Shown here piece after piece: positions 49,349-58,764 of a stretch of DNA of 64,000 bases. The notes beneath the pieces were generated by a model that saw nothing but the letters and a program-made list of their open reading frames with translations, did no database searches and was not told the DNA's origin. Made by a program: the position numbers and the translations under genes. Location: NCBI GenBank assembly GCA_035699085.1, contig DASSBG010000045.1, positions 62,001-126,000 on the forward strand, given 5' to 3'. Source of the stretch: DASSBG01 sp035699085 (GTDB taxonomy: Bacteria > Pseudomonadota > Gammaproteobacteria > Xanthomonadales > Rhodanobacteraceae). Position 1 is the stretch's first letter; each line of letters starts with the position of its first letter.

Positions 49349-51931
49349 TCAGCGTCGCCGCAAGAATGCCGTCGACAGCGTGCCAAGCAAGCCGGCCAGC
49401 GCCAACAGCCAGCGCCAATCGAGCATCGGCACCGGCACGGACGGCTGGATGATTTGCGCAAACGTCGCCGAAACCGAGCACGCACCCTGGATCGGCGCCG
49501 TGGTGAACGTGGTGCCCGTGAGCGTGCCGCCGCAGCCGGTGACGCTGTCGATTTCGTAGTTGGGATCGGGCGTGACCGTGAAGACCACCGTGCTGCCGAA
49601 CTCTGCCATCACCGACGGCGGGCTGATGCTGCCGTGGCCGCCGCTCACGCTGGCGCCGATGGCGTAGCTGTCGGCGGCGAAGGCGGCGGTGACGGTGCAG
49701 TCGGCGGTGACTGCAGCGGTGGTGAAGATGGTGCCGGACAGACTGCCGCCGCAGCCGGCGACGCTGCCCGCGTGATAGCCGACGTCCGGCGTCACCGTCA
49801 GCGTGGCCTGCGCGCCGTCCGTGATGACCTGGCTCATGGGGCTGAGCGTCCCATGGCCGGCGGGTACGCTGCCCGTGACGGTGTGCGTTTCCGTGCTGCA
49901 GGTCACCTGCACGTTGGTCACGTCAGCGTCCGGCATGGTCCCCGTGCCATTGGCGACCGTGCAGGTTTGCGCTGGCGAGTCGGGCTGCGTCAGCACGGTC
50001 ACGGCGTAGCTGCTGCCGTAGTCGACGCTGGTGCTGAACTGGAACGCGCCGTTGGCGGAAACGCTCAGGTCGTCGCCGCCATTGTCCTGCAACACGACGC
50101 TGTTGCCTGCCGCCAGGCCGCTGACCGTGCCGCCGACCGAGTGGTTGTTGATGGCGAAACTCGCGCTGCAGGATTTCGCGGCGTCCATCGTCACGCTGGT
50201 GCTGGCGGCCGTGCCACTGCAATCATCCGCCCACTGGACAAAATGCCAGCCCGTGGCGGGCGTGGCGGTCAGGCTCACAGCCTCGGGTGGCGCGTACCAG
50301 GCGCTGCAGCTTCCGCCGCTGGCGGTGCAGTCGGCAATCGCGCCGCTGAGCGGCGCAGGCGTGCCTGCTGCATCGACGCGCCCGGAACCGGCCACCGTCA
50401 CGCCAAGCGGAAACTGGACCTGCTGGGCTTCGACGGCGCCAATATCCACCGTGCCATTGACGATTCGCGCATAACCCGTGCCGCGTTGATCGTAATCCGT
50501 GCTCGCGGGAACAAGCGCGTTGTTGCCGGCATCGATCGCCGGACTGCCACCCTGAGGCAACATGGTCTGCGTCGGGCCGCCGTTGCCGGTCAGTGGGCCG
50601 AGCCCAGGCGAGTCGCTGAAGATATTGCCGTTGCCGGCAAGATCGGTTTGCAGCGCCGTCCCGAGCAGGCTGTATCCCGCGGTGACATAGTTGATGCTGA
50701 AGGCGTACAGATCGGCACCGGTTGTCGCGGTGTTGCCCGAGACGATGGTGTTGCGCAAGTCCACAAGCTCGCTGGCGTCGTTGCCAAGCGTGTAGACGCC
50801 ACCCCCCTTGTCCGCCGTGTTGCCGCTGATCGTGCTGTCGGTGATGGTTATCGCATTGTCGCTGCCGATTCCGCCACTGGGGCCGGCAGAGTAATTACCG
50901 CCGATGGTGCTGTTCGACATGGTGAGCGAGCAGTACTTGTCGGCGAAGACGCCGCCACCTTTCGATGACGCATTGTTGCCGCTGACCGTACTGTTCGCCA
51001 AGGTGATCGTGCTGTGATCGTAGGCATAAATCCCGCCCCCCGTGTTGGCGGAATTACCACTGATCGTGCTCTCCGAAATGCTGACGGTGCTGGAGCTCTC
51101 TGCATCGAGGCCACCGCCGCCGGCGCTCGTGGTGTTGCCGCTGATCGCGCTGTTGGAGATCGTGGCTGTGACGCCGGACAAGGCGATCCCGCCGCCGGCA
51201 AGCGTGCTGGAATTGTCATTGACCCTGCTGCCGGCAATGACAAGAGAGTCACCACTAGTCGCGTAGATGCCGCCACCCAGGTTCGCCGACCCGTTGCTGA
51301 TGGTGCTGCCCACGATGCCTATTGTCGCGGAACCGAGGGCGTAGATGCCGCCACCCTGGTTGGTTGCGGAGTTGCCAGTGACGGTGGAGTCATTGAGTTG
51401 CAGCTTTGCGTGAGCGCCAAGATCGATGCCGCCACCATTCCCGCTCGCGGAGTTGCCGCTGATCGTGACATTCGTGAGGTCGAGGTTCGCATACTCCATC
51501 GTGTAGATGCCGCCGCCATTGGCTGCGCTGCCGCCGGTCAACGTGAGGCTGCTGGCGGTCAGGGTGGCCGTGTCGCGAACGAAAAACACGCCCGAGATGC
51601 CGCCCGCATCGATGGTCTGGCCGCTTCCATTCAGCGTGAGCGTCTGGATCGTGCTCAGCGGCGCGCCAGTCAGGACGATCGTCTGGTTCGCCAGCGACGG
51701 GTCGAAGTCGATGGTGTCCGGTCCACCAAGGAAGCCGGCCGAGGCGCAGCCGCCAACGAGCGAGTCCGTGTTGGCCGATTCGATCGCCTGGCGCAACGTG
51801 CAGCTGGTACTGGTGCTGGTGTCGCCCGGATTCGTCACGGTAACCGTTCCGGCATGTGCGCCGCCGATACCCAGTGCAACGGCCACAGCCAAAGCCAGCG
51901 GCTGCCGCGCGCGGTAGCTCTTCGAACCCAT
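49349..51931 (-). CDS. Beta-helix surface protein with an IPTL-like C-terminal sorting signal
   Basis: An 860-residue protein. A signal peptide (ALAVAVALGIGGAHA) is followed by the CSLREAI-type motif CTLRQAIESANTD and a right-handed parallel beta-helix of about 15 turns (repeated GNSA...GGGIYA and STISGN segments, residues 100-480), then Ig-like/bacterial-repeat modules (CSGTAASTSVTMDAAKSCSA; GHGTLSPMSQVI; GHGSISPPSVM). The end VPVPMLDWRWLLALAGLL plus an RRR tail has the layout of an IPTL-CTERM signal: short motif, one membrane helix, basic end. The motif itself is divergent. It is the likely substrate of XrtH (10875-11393). Confidence 0.83.
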   Translation of the reverse strand: MGSKSYRARQPLALAVAVALGIGGAHAGTVTVTNPGDTSTSTSCTLRQAIESANTDSLVGGCASAGFLGGPDTIDFDPSLANQTIVLTGAPLSTIQTLTLNGSGQTIDAGGISGVFFVRDTATLTASSLTLTGGSAANGGGIYTMEYANLDLTNVTISGNSASGNGGGIDLGAHAKLQLNDSTVTGNSATNQGGGIYALGSATIGIVGSTISNGSANLGGGIYATSGDSLVIAGSRVNDNSSTLAGGGIALSGVTATISNSAISGNTTSAGGGGLDAESSSTVSISESTISGNSANTGGGIYAYDHSTITLANSTVSGNNASSKGGGVFADKYCSLTMSNSTIGGNYSAGPSGGIGSDNAITITDSTISGNTADKGGGVYTLGNDASELVDLRNTIVSGNTATTGADLYAFSINYVTAGYSLLGTALQTDLAGNGNIFSDSPGLGPLTGNGGPTQTMLPQGGSPAIDAGNNALVPASTDYDQRGTGYARIVNGTVDIGAVEAQQVQFPLGVTVAGSGRVDAAGTPAPLSGAIADCTASGGSCSAWYAPPEAVSLTATPATGWHFVQWADDCSGTAASTSVTMDAAKSCSASFAINNHSVGGTVSGLAAGNSVVLQDNGGDDLSVSANGAFQFSTSVDYGSSYAVTVLTQPDSPAQTCTVANGTGTMPDADVTNVQVTCSTETHTVTGSVPAGHGTLSPMSQVITDGAQATLTVTPDVGYHAGSVAGCGGSLSGTIFTTAAVTADCTVTAAFAADSYAIGASVSGGHGSISPPSVMAEFGSTVVFTVTPDPNYEIDSVTGCGGTLTGTTFTTAPIQGACSVSATFAQIIQPSVPVPMLDWRWLLALAGLLGTLSTAFLRRR

Positions 51932-52678
51932 CGTTGTCCCCTGTAAACCCCGGTAGTGCAGTCAGGATACGGTGTGCGCCGACACGCTGCAAATGCGCCC
52001 CACCGCGTCGCGTGTCAACCCGCCATGCGCGCGAACGAAACTTCGCGTTGCAACCCGCCGATTTCAACGCCGTGCCCCGATGCCGTAGGGCGGGTTTCAA
52101 CCCGCCAATCCCCGCGGCGGAAATTCGTTCACGCCGTAGGGCGGCTTTCGACCCGCCGTGCCGCGATGCCGTAGGGCGGGTTTCAACCCGCCAATCCCGG
52201 CGGCGGAAATCGTTTACGCCGTAGGGCGGCTTTCAACCCGCCGTGCCCGCAAACGGACTTCGCAGGTCGGGTTGGGCCGCAGGCAGTAACCCGACAATGC
52301 GACCCGGCGCGTCGCACGCGTGGTGTCGCGACGCGCAGGGCGGGCTCCACCCGCCGCCAACCACCCCCCCAGCGGCGTCACCAGGCGGAGTCGCGTCGTC
52401 AAGAAGATTCCGGATCGGCCTTCGGCCGTCCGGAATGACGGGTGCAGAGCGAGCCGCCCCCCAACCCGTCATTCCGGAGCCGCGCCGCCCCCCAACCCGT
52501 CATTCCGGAGCCGCGCGCAGCGCGGAATCCGGAATCTTGTTGCAAGCCGCCGCACAGCTCGGCGGCCTCGCCAAGTGCGCTCGCGTCGTCAAGAAGATTC
52601 CGGATCGGCCTTCGGCCGTCCGGAATGACGGGTATGGGCGGGCCGCAAAGGATGTGGGCGGGCCGCCCCGCACCCGCG
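51932..52678. repeat. Palindromic repeat region between the surface protein and the DUF6491 gene
   Basis: About 750 bases with no credible gene. Four 22-base palindromes of type GTAGGGCGGGTTTCAACCCG plus CC start at 52085, 52136, 52171 and 52221. They form two tandem copies of an about 86-base dimer (about 52083-52168 and 52169-52250). A 53-base perfect direct repeat (52391-52443 and 52581-52633) and two further copies of the CCGGAATGACGG-type palindrome follow. The promoter of the surface protein gene should lie at the left end but was not identified. Confidence 0.88.
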
Positions 52679-53083
52679 TCACCGCTTGAGGACCGCCTCT
52701 TCCATCGCACGGAACTGGTCGCGGCTGATGGGCCGTACTGACTGGACCGGGCAGGGCACGCCGCTGCTGGAATAGACGACGTCGCCCATCTCGCCGCAGA
52801 CGCGCGGCCGCCCAACCTGGTTCTTGGCCGCGAAATGCACGCTGCCGCCGGTACCGACGCCGGTGCAGCGGGTGCGCAAATACACGTCGTAGTAATCCGG
52901 CCCGCTGCTGACGATCAGTGACTTCGGCCCGGTCACGTACCACTCGCGGATGCGCGTGATGTCCATGCAGGCACTGTACGGCCGCAGCGGCGTGTAGGTC
53001 ACGGCCGGCTGCGACGGCTGGCTGGCACAGCCGGTGGCGCCCAGGGCGCCGAGTGCAATCAATGCGAACGGCAAGCTCTTCAT
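52679..53083 (-). CDS. DUF6491-type lipoprotein
   Basis: A 134-residue protein with a lipoprotein signal (LIALGALGATGC, cysteine at about residue 19) and a DUF6491-like domain: CMDITRIREWYVTGPKSLIV, YYDVYLRTRC, GRPRVCGEMGDVVYSS and VQSVRPISRDQFRAME, where the spaced cysteines and the G-x-CG pair are the family pattern. Function is unknown. It diverges from mutL, starts about 127 bases apart, and its 3' end enters the repeat region. Confidence 0.78.
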   Translation of the reverse strand: MKSLPFALIALGALGATGCASQPSQPAVTYTPLRPYSACMDITRIREWYVTGPKSLIVSSGPDYYDVYLRTRCTGVGTGGSVHFAAKNQVGRPRVCGEMGDVVYSSSGVPCPVQSVRPISRDQFRAMEEAVLKR

Positions 53084-53210
53084 GGTCTGCTCCTGCGGGC
53101 CTCCCGCCATGCTAGTGCAACGCGCGGCGCCGGCCGTGGTTGACGGTGCCATCGTACAGCCGCTGTTTGCGTTGGCGTATCCTTGGGCTTTGCCCGAACG
53201 CGTCGCCGCC

Positions 53211-55043
53211 ATGCCATCGATCCAGCCGCTGCCGCCCGACCTGATCAACCAGATCGCCGCCGGCGAGGTGATCGAGCGGCCGTCCTCGGTGGTCAAGGAG
53301 CTGGTCGAGAACAGCCTCGACGCCGGCGCCCGCCGCATCGAGGTCGAGATCGAGGCTGGCGGCGCGCGCTTGATCCGCGTCACCGACGATGGCGGCGGCA
53401 TCGCGACCGAGGAGCTGCCGCTGGCGATCGCCGCCCACGCCACCAGCAAGATCGCCAGCTTCGAGCAGCTCGAGCGCGTGCGCAGCATGGGCTTTCGCGG
53501 CGAGGCGCTGGCCTCGCTGGCCTCGGTGTCGCGCTTCGCGCTGACCTCGCGGCGCGCCGGCGACGCCACCGCCAGCCGCATCGAGGCGGCGGCCGGCACG
53601 GTGCTCGGCCAGCAGCCGGCGGCGCATCCGCCTGGCACCCGCGTCGAGGTGCGCGACCTGTTCTACAACGTGCCGGCGCGGCGCAAGTTCCTGCGCGCCG
53701 AGCGCACCGAGATCGGCCACATCGACGAGCTGCTGAAGTCGCTGGCACTGTCGGCGCAGGCGGTCGAGTTTCGCCTCGGCCACAACGGCCGGCCGCTGCG
53801 GCTGTGGCGTGCGGCGCGCGACGAAGGCGACGCCGCGGCGCGTGTCGGCGAAGTGCTGGGCGAGGAGTTCGTCGAGCGCAGCCTGCGCATCGGGCAGGAC
53901 GCGGCCGGCCTGCGCCTGTCCGGCTGGCTCGGCCTGCCGACCGCCTCGCGCGGCCAGGCCGACCGCCAGTACTTCTACGTCAACGGCCGGCTGGTGCGCG
54001 ACCGCACCGTCAGCCACGCCGTGCGCCAGGCCTACGCCGACGTGCTGTTCCACGGCCGCCACCCGGCCTACGCGCTGTTCCTTGAGATCGACCCGGCGCT
54101 GGTCGACGTCAACGTGCACCCGGCCAAGCACGAGGTGCGCTTCCGCGACCAGCGGCTGGTGCACGAGTTTGTCTACCGCACGCTGGACGAGGCGCTGGCC
54201 GCGACCCGCGCCGGTGCCGCGATGCCGGGTGGTCTGCCGGCGCCAGCCGAGGCCATGACCGTCGGCGCGGGCGAAGGCCTGGCCGCGGCGCGCGTCGCGT
54301 CGCTGCACGCGGCCGCGAACTTCGGCCGTCACCAGCAGGGCATGCCGCTCAATGTACGCGACGAGCCGCTGGCCGCCTACGCCGCGCTGCTCGGCGAGCC
54401 GCCGCGCACCAACGGCGAGGCCGCGCCAACCATTCCGGCTGAAGATGCCGAGGGCGAAGCCCCGCCACTCGGCTACGCCCTGGCCCAGCTCAAGCAGATC
54501 TACATCCTCGCCGAGAACGCCCACGGCCTGATCCTGGTCGACATGCACGCCGCCCACGAGCGCATCACCTACGAGCGCTTCAAGGCCGACCGCGGCGGCC
54601 ACGGCATCCGTTCGCAGACGCTGCTGGTGCCGCTGCAGGTGGCGGTGAGCGTGCGCGAAGCCGATGCCGCCGAGGAGCACGCCGAGGCGCTGGCCGACTG
54701 GGGCCTGGAGCTGTCGCGCCACGGCGAGCGCGGCGTCACCGTGCGGCGCATCCCGGCGCTGCTCGACGGCGCCAACGTCGAGGCGCTGACCCGCGACGTG
54801 CTCGCCGAGCTGGCCGAGCACGGCTCGTCGCGTCGCCTGGCCGAACTGGAAAACACCTTGCTGTCGACCATGGCCTGCCACGGCTCCGTGCGCGCCGGCC
54901 GCCGGCTGACGATCCCCGAGATGAATGCGCTGCTGCGTGACATGGAGGCCACCGAGCGCTCCGGCCAGTGCAACCACGGCCGCCCCACCTGGACCCAGCT
55001 CGACATGCGCGAGCTGGACCGCCTGTTCCTGCGCGGCCGCTGA
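53211..55043 (+). CDS. mutL: DNA mismatch repair protein MutL
   Basis: GHKL ATPase that couples MutS mismatch recognition to strand removal. The 610-residue protein has LINQIAAGEVIERPSSVVKE, SLDAGARRIEVEIE, DDGGGI and SMGFRGEALASLASVSR in the N-terminal ATPase. In the C-terminal domain DMHAAHERITYE (from D444) fits the endonuclease motif D-[QM]-H-A-x2-E-x4-E, so nicking activity is likely, as expected where MutH is absent. The C-terminus also retains CHGSVRAGRRLTIPEMNALL and CNHGRPT, the other endonuclease-site motifs. The ATG at 53211 fits the family start. Confidence 0.96.
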   Translation: MPSIQPLPPDLINQIAAGEVIERPSSVVKELVENSLDAGARRIEVEIEAGGARLIRVTDDGGGIATEELPLAIAAHATSKIASFEQLERVRSMGFRGEALASLASVSRFALTSRRAGDATASRIEAAAGTVLGQQPAAHPPGTRVEVRDLFYNVPARRKFLRAERTEIGHIDELLKSLALSAQAVEFRLGHNGRPLRLWRAARDEGDAAARVGEVLGEEFVERSLRIGQDAAGLRLSGWLGLPTASRGQADRQYFYVNGRLVRDRTVSHAVRQAYADVLFHGRHPAYALFLEIDPALVDVNVHPAKHEVRFRDQRLVHEFVYRTLDEALAATRAGAAMPGGLPAPAEAMTVGAGEGLAAARVASLHAAANFGRHQQGMPLNVRDEPLAAYAALLGEPPRTNGEAAPTIPAEDAEGEAPPLGYALAQLKQIYILAENAHGLILVDMHAAHERITYERFKADRGGHGIRSQTLLVPLQVAVSVREADAAEEHAEALADWGLELSRHGERGVTVRRIPALLDGANVEALTRDVLAELAEHGSSRRLAELENTLLSTMACHGSVRAGRRLTIPEMNALLRDMEATERSGQCNHGRPTWTQLDMRELDRLFLRGR

Positions 55044-55093
55044 GCCGCGAACGCGCCGCTGCGCCCCAAAACTCTCACGTTCCGGAGCCCACC

Positions 55094-55993
55094 ATGATGA
55101 CCACCGCCCTGTTGCTTGCTTCGGCGATCGCCGCCGCCGCGCCCGCGGCCACGCCGGGCGAGACGCCCGCCGACTACACGCAGACGATCCAGCAGTGGCG
55201 CGCCGACCGCATCGTGCGGCTGAAGGCGCCGGACGGCTGGCTCAGCCTCGTCGGGCTGGACTGGCTCAAGCCCGGCGCCAACCGCATCGGCAGCGCCGAA
55301 GACAACGACATCGTGCTGAAGGTTGGCCCGCCGCATCTCGGCACCGTCACCCTGGCCGACGACGGCAGCGTTGCGATCGCGCTGGACAAGCCCGGCGATG
55401 CGACCATCGACGGCAAACACGTCGCGCACGCCAGCTTGCTCGACGACAGCCACGACCATCCAACCATCGTCGCCATCGGCAGCACCGAGTTCTACCTGAT
55501 CGAGCGCGAAGGCAAGCACGGCCTGCGCATCAAGAACCCGCAAGCGCCCAGCCGCACCGGCTTCACCGGCATCGACAGCTACCCCATCGACCCGTCGTGG
55601 CGCATCGTCGCCAAGTGGGTGCCGTTCGACCCGGTGCACCACGTGCAGGTCGCCACGCGCATCGGCACGCTCGCCGACTTCCCGGTGCCGGGCAAGGCCG
55701 TGTTCGAGCGCGACGGCCACACCTACACCGTGCTGCCGGTGATCGAGGTGCCCGGCGACACCGAGCTGTTCGTGATGTTCGCCGACCGCACCAGCGGCAA
55801 GACCACCTACGGCGCCGGCCGCTTCCTCTACGCCGCGATGCCCAAGGACGGCAAGATCGTGCTCGACTTCAACAAGGCCTACAACCCGCCCTGCGCCTTC
55901 ACGCCCTACGCCACCTGCCCGCTGCCGCCGCCCGAAAACCGCCTCGGCCTCGCCGTCACCGCCGGGGAAAAAACCTACACCCACGGCGAGTGA
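55094..55993 (+). CDS. DUF1684-family secreted protein
   Basis: A 299-residue protein with a short signal peptide (ALLLASAIAAAAPAAT) and a DUF1684 domain: WRADRIVRLKAPDGWLSLVG, FYLIEREGKHGLRIKNP, FTGIDSYPIDPSWRI and the C-terminal DFNKAYNPPCAFTPYATCPL with NRLGLAVTAGEKTY, the family's most conserved region. Activity is unknown. It lies 50 bases after mutL; beyond it the integron begins, its integrase ending 43 bases away in convergent orientation. Confidence 0.88.
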   Translation: MMTTALLLASAIAAAAPAATPGETPADYTQTIQQWRADRIVRLKAPDGWLSLVGLDWLKPGANRIGSAEDNDIVLKVGPPHLGTVTLADDGSVAIALDKPGDATIDGKHVAHASLLDDSHDHPTIVAIGSTEFYLIEREGKHGLRIKNPQAPSRTGFTGIDSYPIDPSWRIVAKWVPFDPVHHVQVATRIGTLADFPVPGKAVFERDGHTYTVLPVIEVPGDTELFVMFADRTSGKTTYGAGRFLYAAMPKDGKIVLDFNKAYNPPCAFTPYATCPLPPPENRLGLAVTAGEKTYTHGE

Positions 55994-56036
55994 TTGCGTT
56001 TGCCATCGAAAGCGTCACGCGGTCTCCCGCTCTGTG

Positions 56037-57074
56037 TCACCCGCGATCCAGCGGGCTCAGCACCCCACAGCCGCCGCGGTTCAGCACGTGAGTGTAGATC
56101 TGCGTGTGGCGACGTCCTTGTGGCCAAGCAGCTCCTGTATCGTGCGGATATCGTGGCCCGCTTCGAGCAAATGGGTAGCGAATGAGTGCCGCAACGTGTG
56201 GCATGTCGCAAGCTTGGTGATTTGCGCAGTCCGAACGGCGCGCTTCACCGCGCGCTGCAAGCCGGCTTCGTCCAGGTGATGCCGGCGAGTGGTGCCGTCG
56301 AAAGGATCACGCGAAAGCACTTTCGATGGAAAGACGAACTGCCAGCCCCACTCGCGGCCCGCCTGCGGGTATTTGCGCGCCAGCGCGTCCGGAAGGCGCG
56401 CTTCGCCGTGGCCCGCTTCGAGGTCGCGCTCGTGCAGTAGCCGCGCGCGCTCGATCTGACGCGCGAGCGCCTCTTCGCAATGTTTGCGGCAACGGCACCC
56501 GGCGGTCCTTGTTGCCCTTGCCCTCGCGCACCGTGATCTCCTGCCGGGCAAAATCCACATCCTTCACCCGCAGCCGCAAACACTCCATCAGGCGTAGCCC
56601 GGCGCCATACAGCAAGCCGGCCATCAGCCAATGGACGCCATCCAGAGAAGCCAGCAACCGGCCCACCTCCTCGCGGGACAACACCACTGGCAGGCGACGC
56701 GGGCGCTTGGCGCGCACCACGTCATCCATCCACGGCAATTCGATGTCCAAGACCACGCGATACAGGAACAGCAGCGCTGAAAGCGCCTGGTTCTGGGTGC
56801 TGGCGGCGACGTGGTCACGTGTCGCGAGGCCACTTAAAAACGCTGTAACCTCCGGGGCCCCCATGTCGCGCGGGTGCCGCTTGCCATTCGCCAGGATGAA
56901 ACGCCGAATCCAGCCCAGGTACGCGCGCTCCGTCCGCAAACTGTATTGCCGCACCCGGCAGCAGCTCCGTACCTGGTCGAGCAGACGCGGCGCGCGCGCC
57001 GGGCAAGACTCCTGCTGCGGTGACTTCCTGGTTACCGCTCCACTTCGTCCGTGATATGGCATACCGCCCCTCAT
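56037..57074 (-). pseudogene. intI: Integron integrase IntI, inactivated by two frameshifts
   Basis: Tyrosine recombinase of the integron type, now broken. The first frame (to about 56480) covers the SAM-like N-terminus (YSLRTERAYLGWIRRFILAN) and box I arginine (GAGLRLMECLRLRV). A one-base gain or two-base loss near 56478 shifts to a second frame with the integron-specific patch (ARKYPQAGREWGWQFVFPS) and the H-x2-R region (HTLRHSFATHLLEAGHDIRT). A one-base loss near 56107-56112 shifts again, to the tyrosine and end (QIYTHVLNRGGCGVLSPLDR). Rejoined it would be about 345 residues, full length. Sequencing error cannot be excluded, but two indels make loss likely. Confidence 0.88.
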
Positions 57075-57158
57075 TGTCCGGATAACGGGGGCAACGTAAG
57101 GCACGCCGGCCGCAGCTGAAAGCAGCCAGGTGCCTGACGCAGTGTAGGATTTGTCCGA

Positions 57159-57188
57159 TTGACACGCCGCCGACCAGCGCGCAAAGAT
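57159..57188 (+). promoter_or_regulatory. Candidate cassette promoter (Pc)
   Basis: A perfect TTGACA at 57159-57164 points toward the cassettes, between intI and the first cassette. At 18 bases the -10 position reads AAAGAT (weak); at 17 it is CAAAGA. It may drive the first cassettes; no stronger alternative was seen. Confidence 0.4.
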
Positions 57189-57193
57189 GGCGC

Positions 57194-57228
57194 TACACCC
57201 CAGATCAGGGGTGTACTTGGCGTTATGC
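57194..57228. other. attI region with adjacent inverted repeat and core site
   Basis: A perfect 8-bp inverted repeat TACACCCC-AGATCA-GGGGTGTA (57194-57215) is followed by the recombination core GTTATGC at 57222-57228 (consensus GTTRRRY), which marks the junction between attI and the first cassette. The full attI extent cannot be defined without comparison to empty sites. Confidence 0.6.
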
Positions 57229-57231
57229 CCT

Positions 57232-58251
57232 ATGACGGAATTTCCAAAATACTCAGCAACTGCACGAAAGGGCGATGCCGGTCTACGTTTGGTTGATGCG
57301 GTTGTCTCCAATGACTTTGGCTGGCTTTTTAAGCGCACGCATCAAGAGCACGATTTCGGAGTTGATGCGCACGCGGAGATCGTCACCCCAGACGGCAAGG
57401 TTACCGGCCAATCTGTTGCGTTCCAAATAAAGCATGGACGGTCTTTTTTTCAGGAGAAAAATCGCTGGGGGTATATCTATCGAGGAGAACGGAAGCACTT
57501 CAACTATCTTGCAAATTACCCAACTCCAGTCTTAATCGTGATCTGTGATGAAGTCTCGGGCACATGCTATTGGGCACACTTTGATCCGTCAGCCACAAGT
57601 ACTACTGGGAAAGGTTGGAAGCTAACAGTTCCTGTAGAAAACAAGCTGTCCGGTCAGAAGTCCAGAGTGTTGGAGCTCCTTCCACCAGCCATAGATGCAG
57701 CTGAAGCAATGGAGCAGTATTGGGCAGTCAACAACTTGGTGGGTGATAGCGACTACGTTCATTTCATCATAGACAGACCAGAAGTTGAGGCTCTGGATAC
57801 CACCAGAGCCAGAGAGTTTTTTGACCGTCTCCGTGCTTCAAAGGAGCTTGCTGCGCACTGCCAAGGGACAGTCGAGATTAGTCTTTATGGCTACGATGAC
57901 GATCACCGGGAGCTTTTTGAGATTCCTCAAGTTCGCACTTATATGACCGTCTTGTTCTCGAAACTGCCGGAAGCATTCTTTTTTCTTAGAACAGGTGACC
58001 GCGCATTCTCACTGAAAGCGTTCGCTATGTGTATGTCGGGAACAAAGATTGTCGAGAGGTTTGCGGGGCCAAATGGTGAGCACCATGTGGAATACGATAC
58101 CAAGATCTTCGTGAGTAAATTTCTGGAGCCAGGGTTCTATGGCTTGAACGAACTTACGAATTGGCTCGGCTATTCGGGAGATGAGAATAAGGAAATATGC
58201 GAAAAGCTCATGTCCATGTTTGGTGCGGAGCTGGCCAGCAATGAGGGGTAG
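57232..58251 (+). CDS. Cassette 1: DUF4365-domain nuclease-like protein
   Basis: A 339-residue protein. Residues about 1-150 match DUF4365, a PD-(D/E)XK-type fold: the GVD motif gives D45, and Q65-x-K67 (VAFQIKHG) the catalytic pair, preceded by E39/H40. The rest has no recognised domain. DUF4365 proteins occur in anti-phage and mobile contexts, but this role is inferred. The ATG at 57232 lies 3 bases after the attI core; an in-frame GTG-side start at 57187 would cross attI. Base composition is visibly more AT-rich than the host genes. Its TAG directly precedes the attC. Confidence 0.78.
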   Translation: MTEFPKYSATARKGDAGLRLVDAVVSNDFGWLFKRTHQEHDFGVDAHAEIVTPDGKVTGQSVAFQIKHGRSFFQEKNRWGYIYRGERKHFNYLANYPTPVLIVICDEVSGTCYWAHFDPSATSTTGKGWKLTVPVENKLSGQKSRVLELLPPAIDAAEAMEQYWAVNNLVGDSDYVHFIIDRPEVEALDTTRAREFFDRLRASKELAAHCQGTVEISLYGYDDDHRELFEIPQVRTYMTVLFSKLPEAFFFLRTGDRAFSLKAFAMCMSGTKIVERFAGPNGEHHVEYDTKIFVSKFLEPGFYGLNELTNWLGYSGDENKEICEKLMSMFGAELASNEG

Positions 58252-58323
58252 GCATAACAGTTCGCTGCAGCCGACCGTCGTCCCGCTACGCGGGCTGCCG
58301 GCGGCTGAGCTCAAGCGTTATAC
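58252..58323 (+). other. attC1 recombination site
   Basis: R'' core GCATAAC (58252-58258) and R' core GTTATAC (58317-58323) flank an imperfect palindrome that includes CAGCCG/CGGCTG and CCCGC-TAC-GCGGG. It begins directly after the cassette 1 stop. Confidence 0.85.
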
Positions 58324-58326
58324 GTC

Positions 58327-58698
58327 ATGCTGACTGACAGGCAAATTGAGCGTAACCGGGAAGCGCTGACTTCGGCAGTTCGCTGCCTTGGTGGCCTAAG
58401 TATTGGAAGCATGGTCATTTACGCAACCATGCCTATCTGCTTGTTTATCGGGACTGTGAAATCCATGAGCAAGCAAGAACTTCCAGTCCGATTTGTCCAC
58501 GATAAAAACTGGCCAAAATTGCAAATCGACGCCATGGCGAGTGAAGGTTTTCATACTGGGTTCTCTGTCGCGTGGCAAAATATGAGCTTCAATCCACGCA
58601 AATCATTGCTGATAGTCCGGGGCAAAAGTGAGCCTTTCCCCAACGGCTACAAGCTACACCTTCACCTTCGCGGGAGGCGAGCTTCGCGTGACGCATAA
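58327..58698 (+). CDS. Cassette 2: hypothetical protein with one membrane segment
   Basis: A 123-residue protein with a probable membrane helix near residues 22-42 (LGGLSIGSMVIYATMPICLF), followed by a polar domain (HDKNWPKLQIDAMASEGFHT). No family is recognised. Its TAA lies inside the R'' core of attC2, a normal cassette arrangement. The ATG follows attC1 by three bases, and no Shine-Dalgarno is visible. Composition is AT-rich. Confidence 0.68.
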   Translation: MLTDRQIERNREALTSAVRCLGGLSIGSMVIYATMPICLFIGTVKSMSKQELPVRFVHDKNWPKLQIDAMASEGFHTGFSVAWQNMSFNPRKSLLIVRGKSEPFPNGYKLHLHLRGRRASRDA

Positions 58699-58749
58699 CT
58701 ACTCGTTCGAGGCGGACGGCTCCTCCGCCGCTCAACTCAGGCGTTAGGC
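58693..58749 (+). other. attC2 recombination site
   Basis: GCATAAC (58693-58699) and GTTAGGC (58743-58749) bracket a palindrome with GGCGGACGGCTCCTCCGCCG at its centre. 57 bases, near the lower end of known attC lengths. Confidence 0.88.
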
Positions 58750-58764
58750 AATCCAGATTAAGCT

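Noticed and set aside
53112..54977. Minus-strand frame of 621 codons opposite mutL
   Set aside because: Antisense to a full-length MutL with all motifs.
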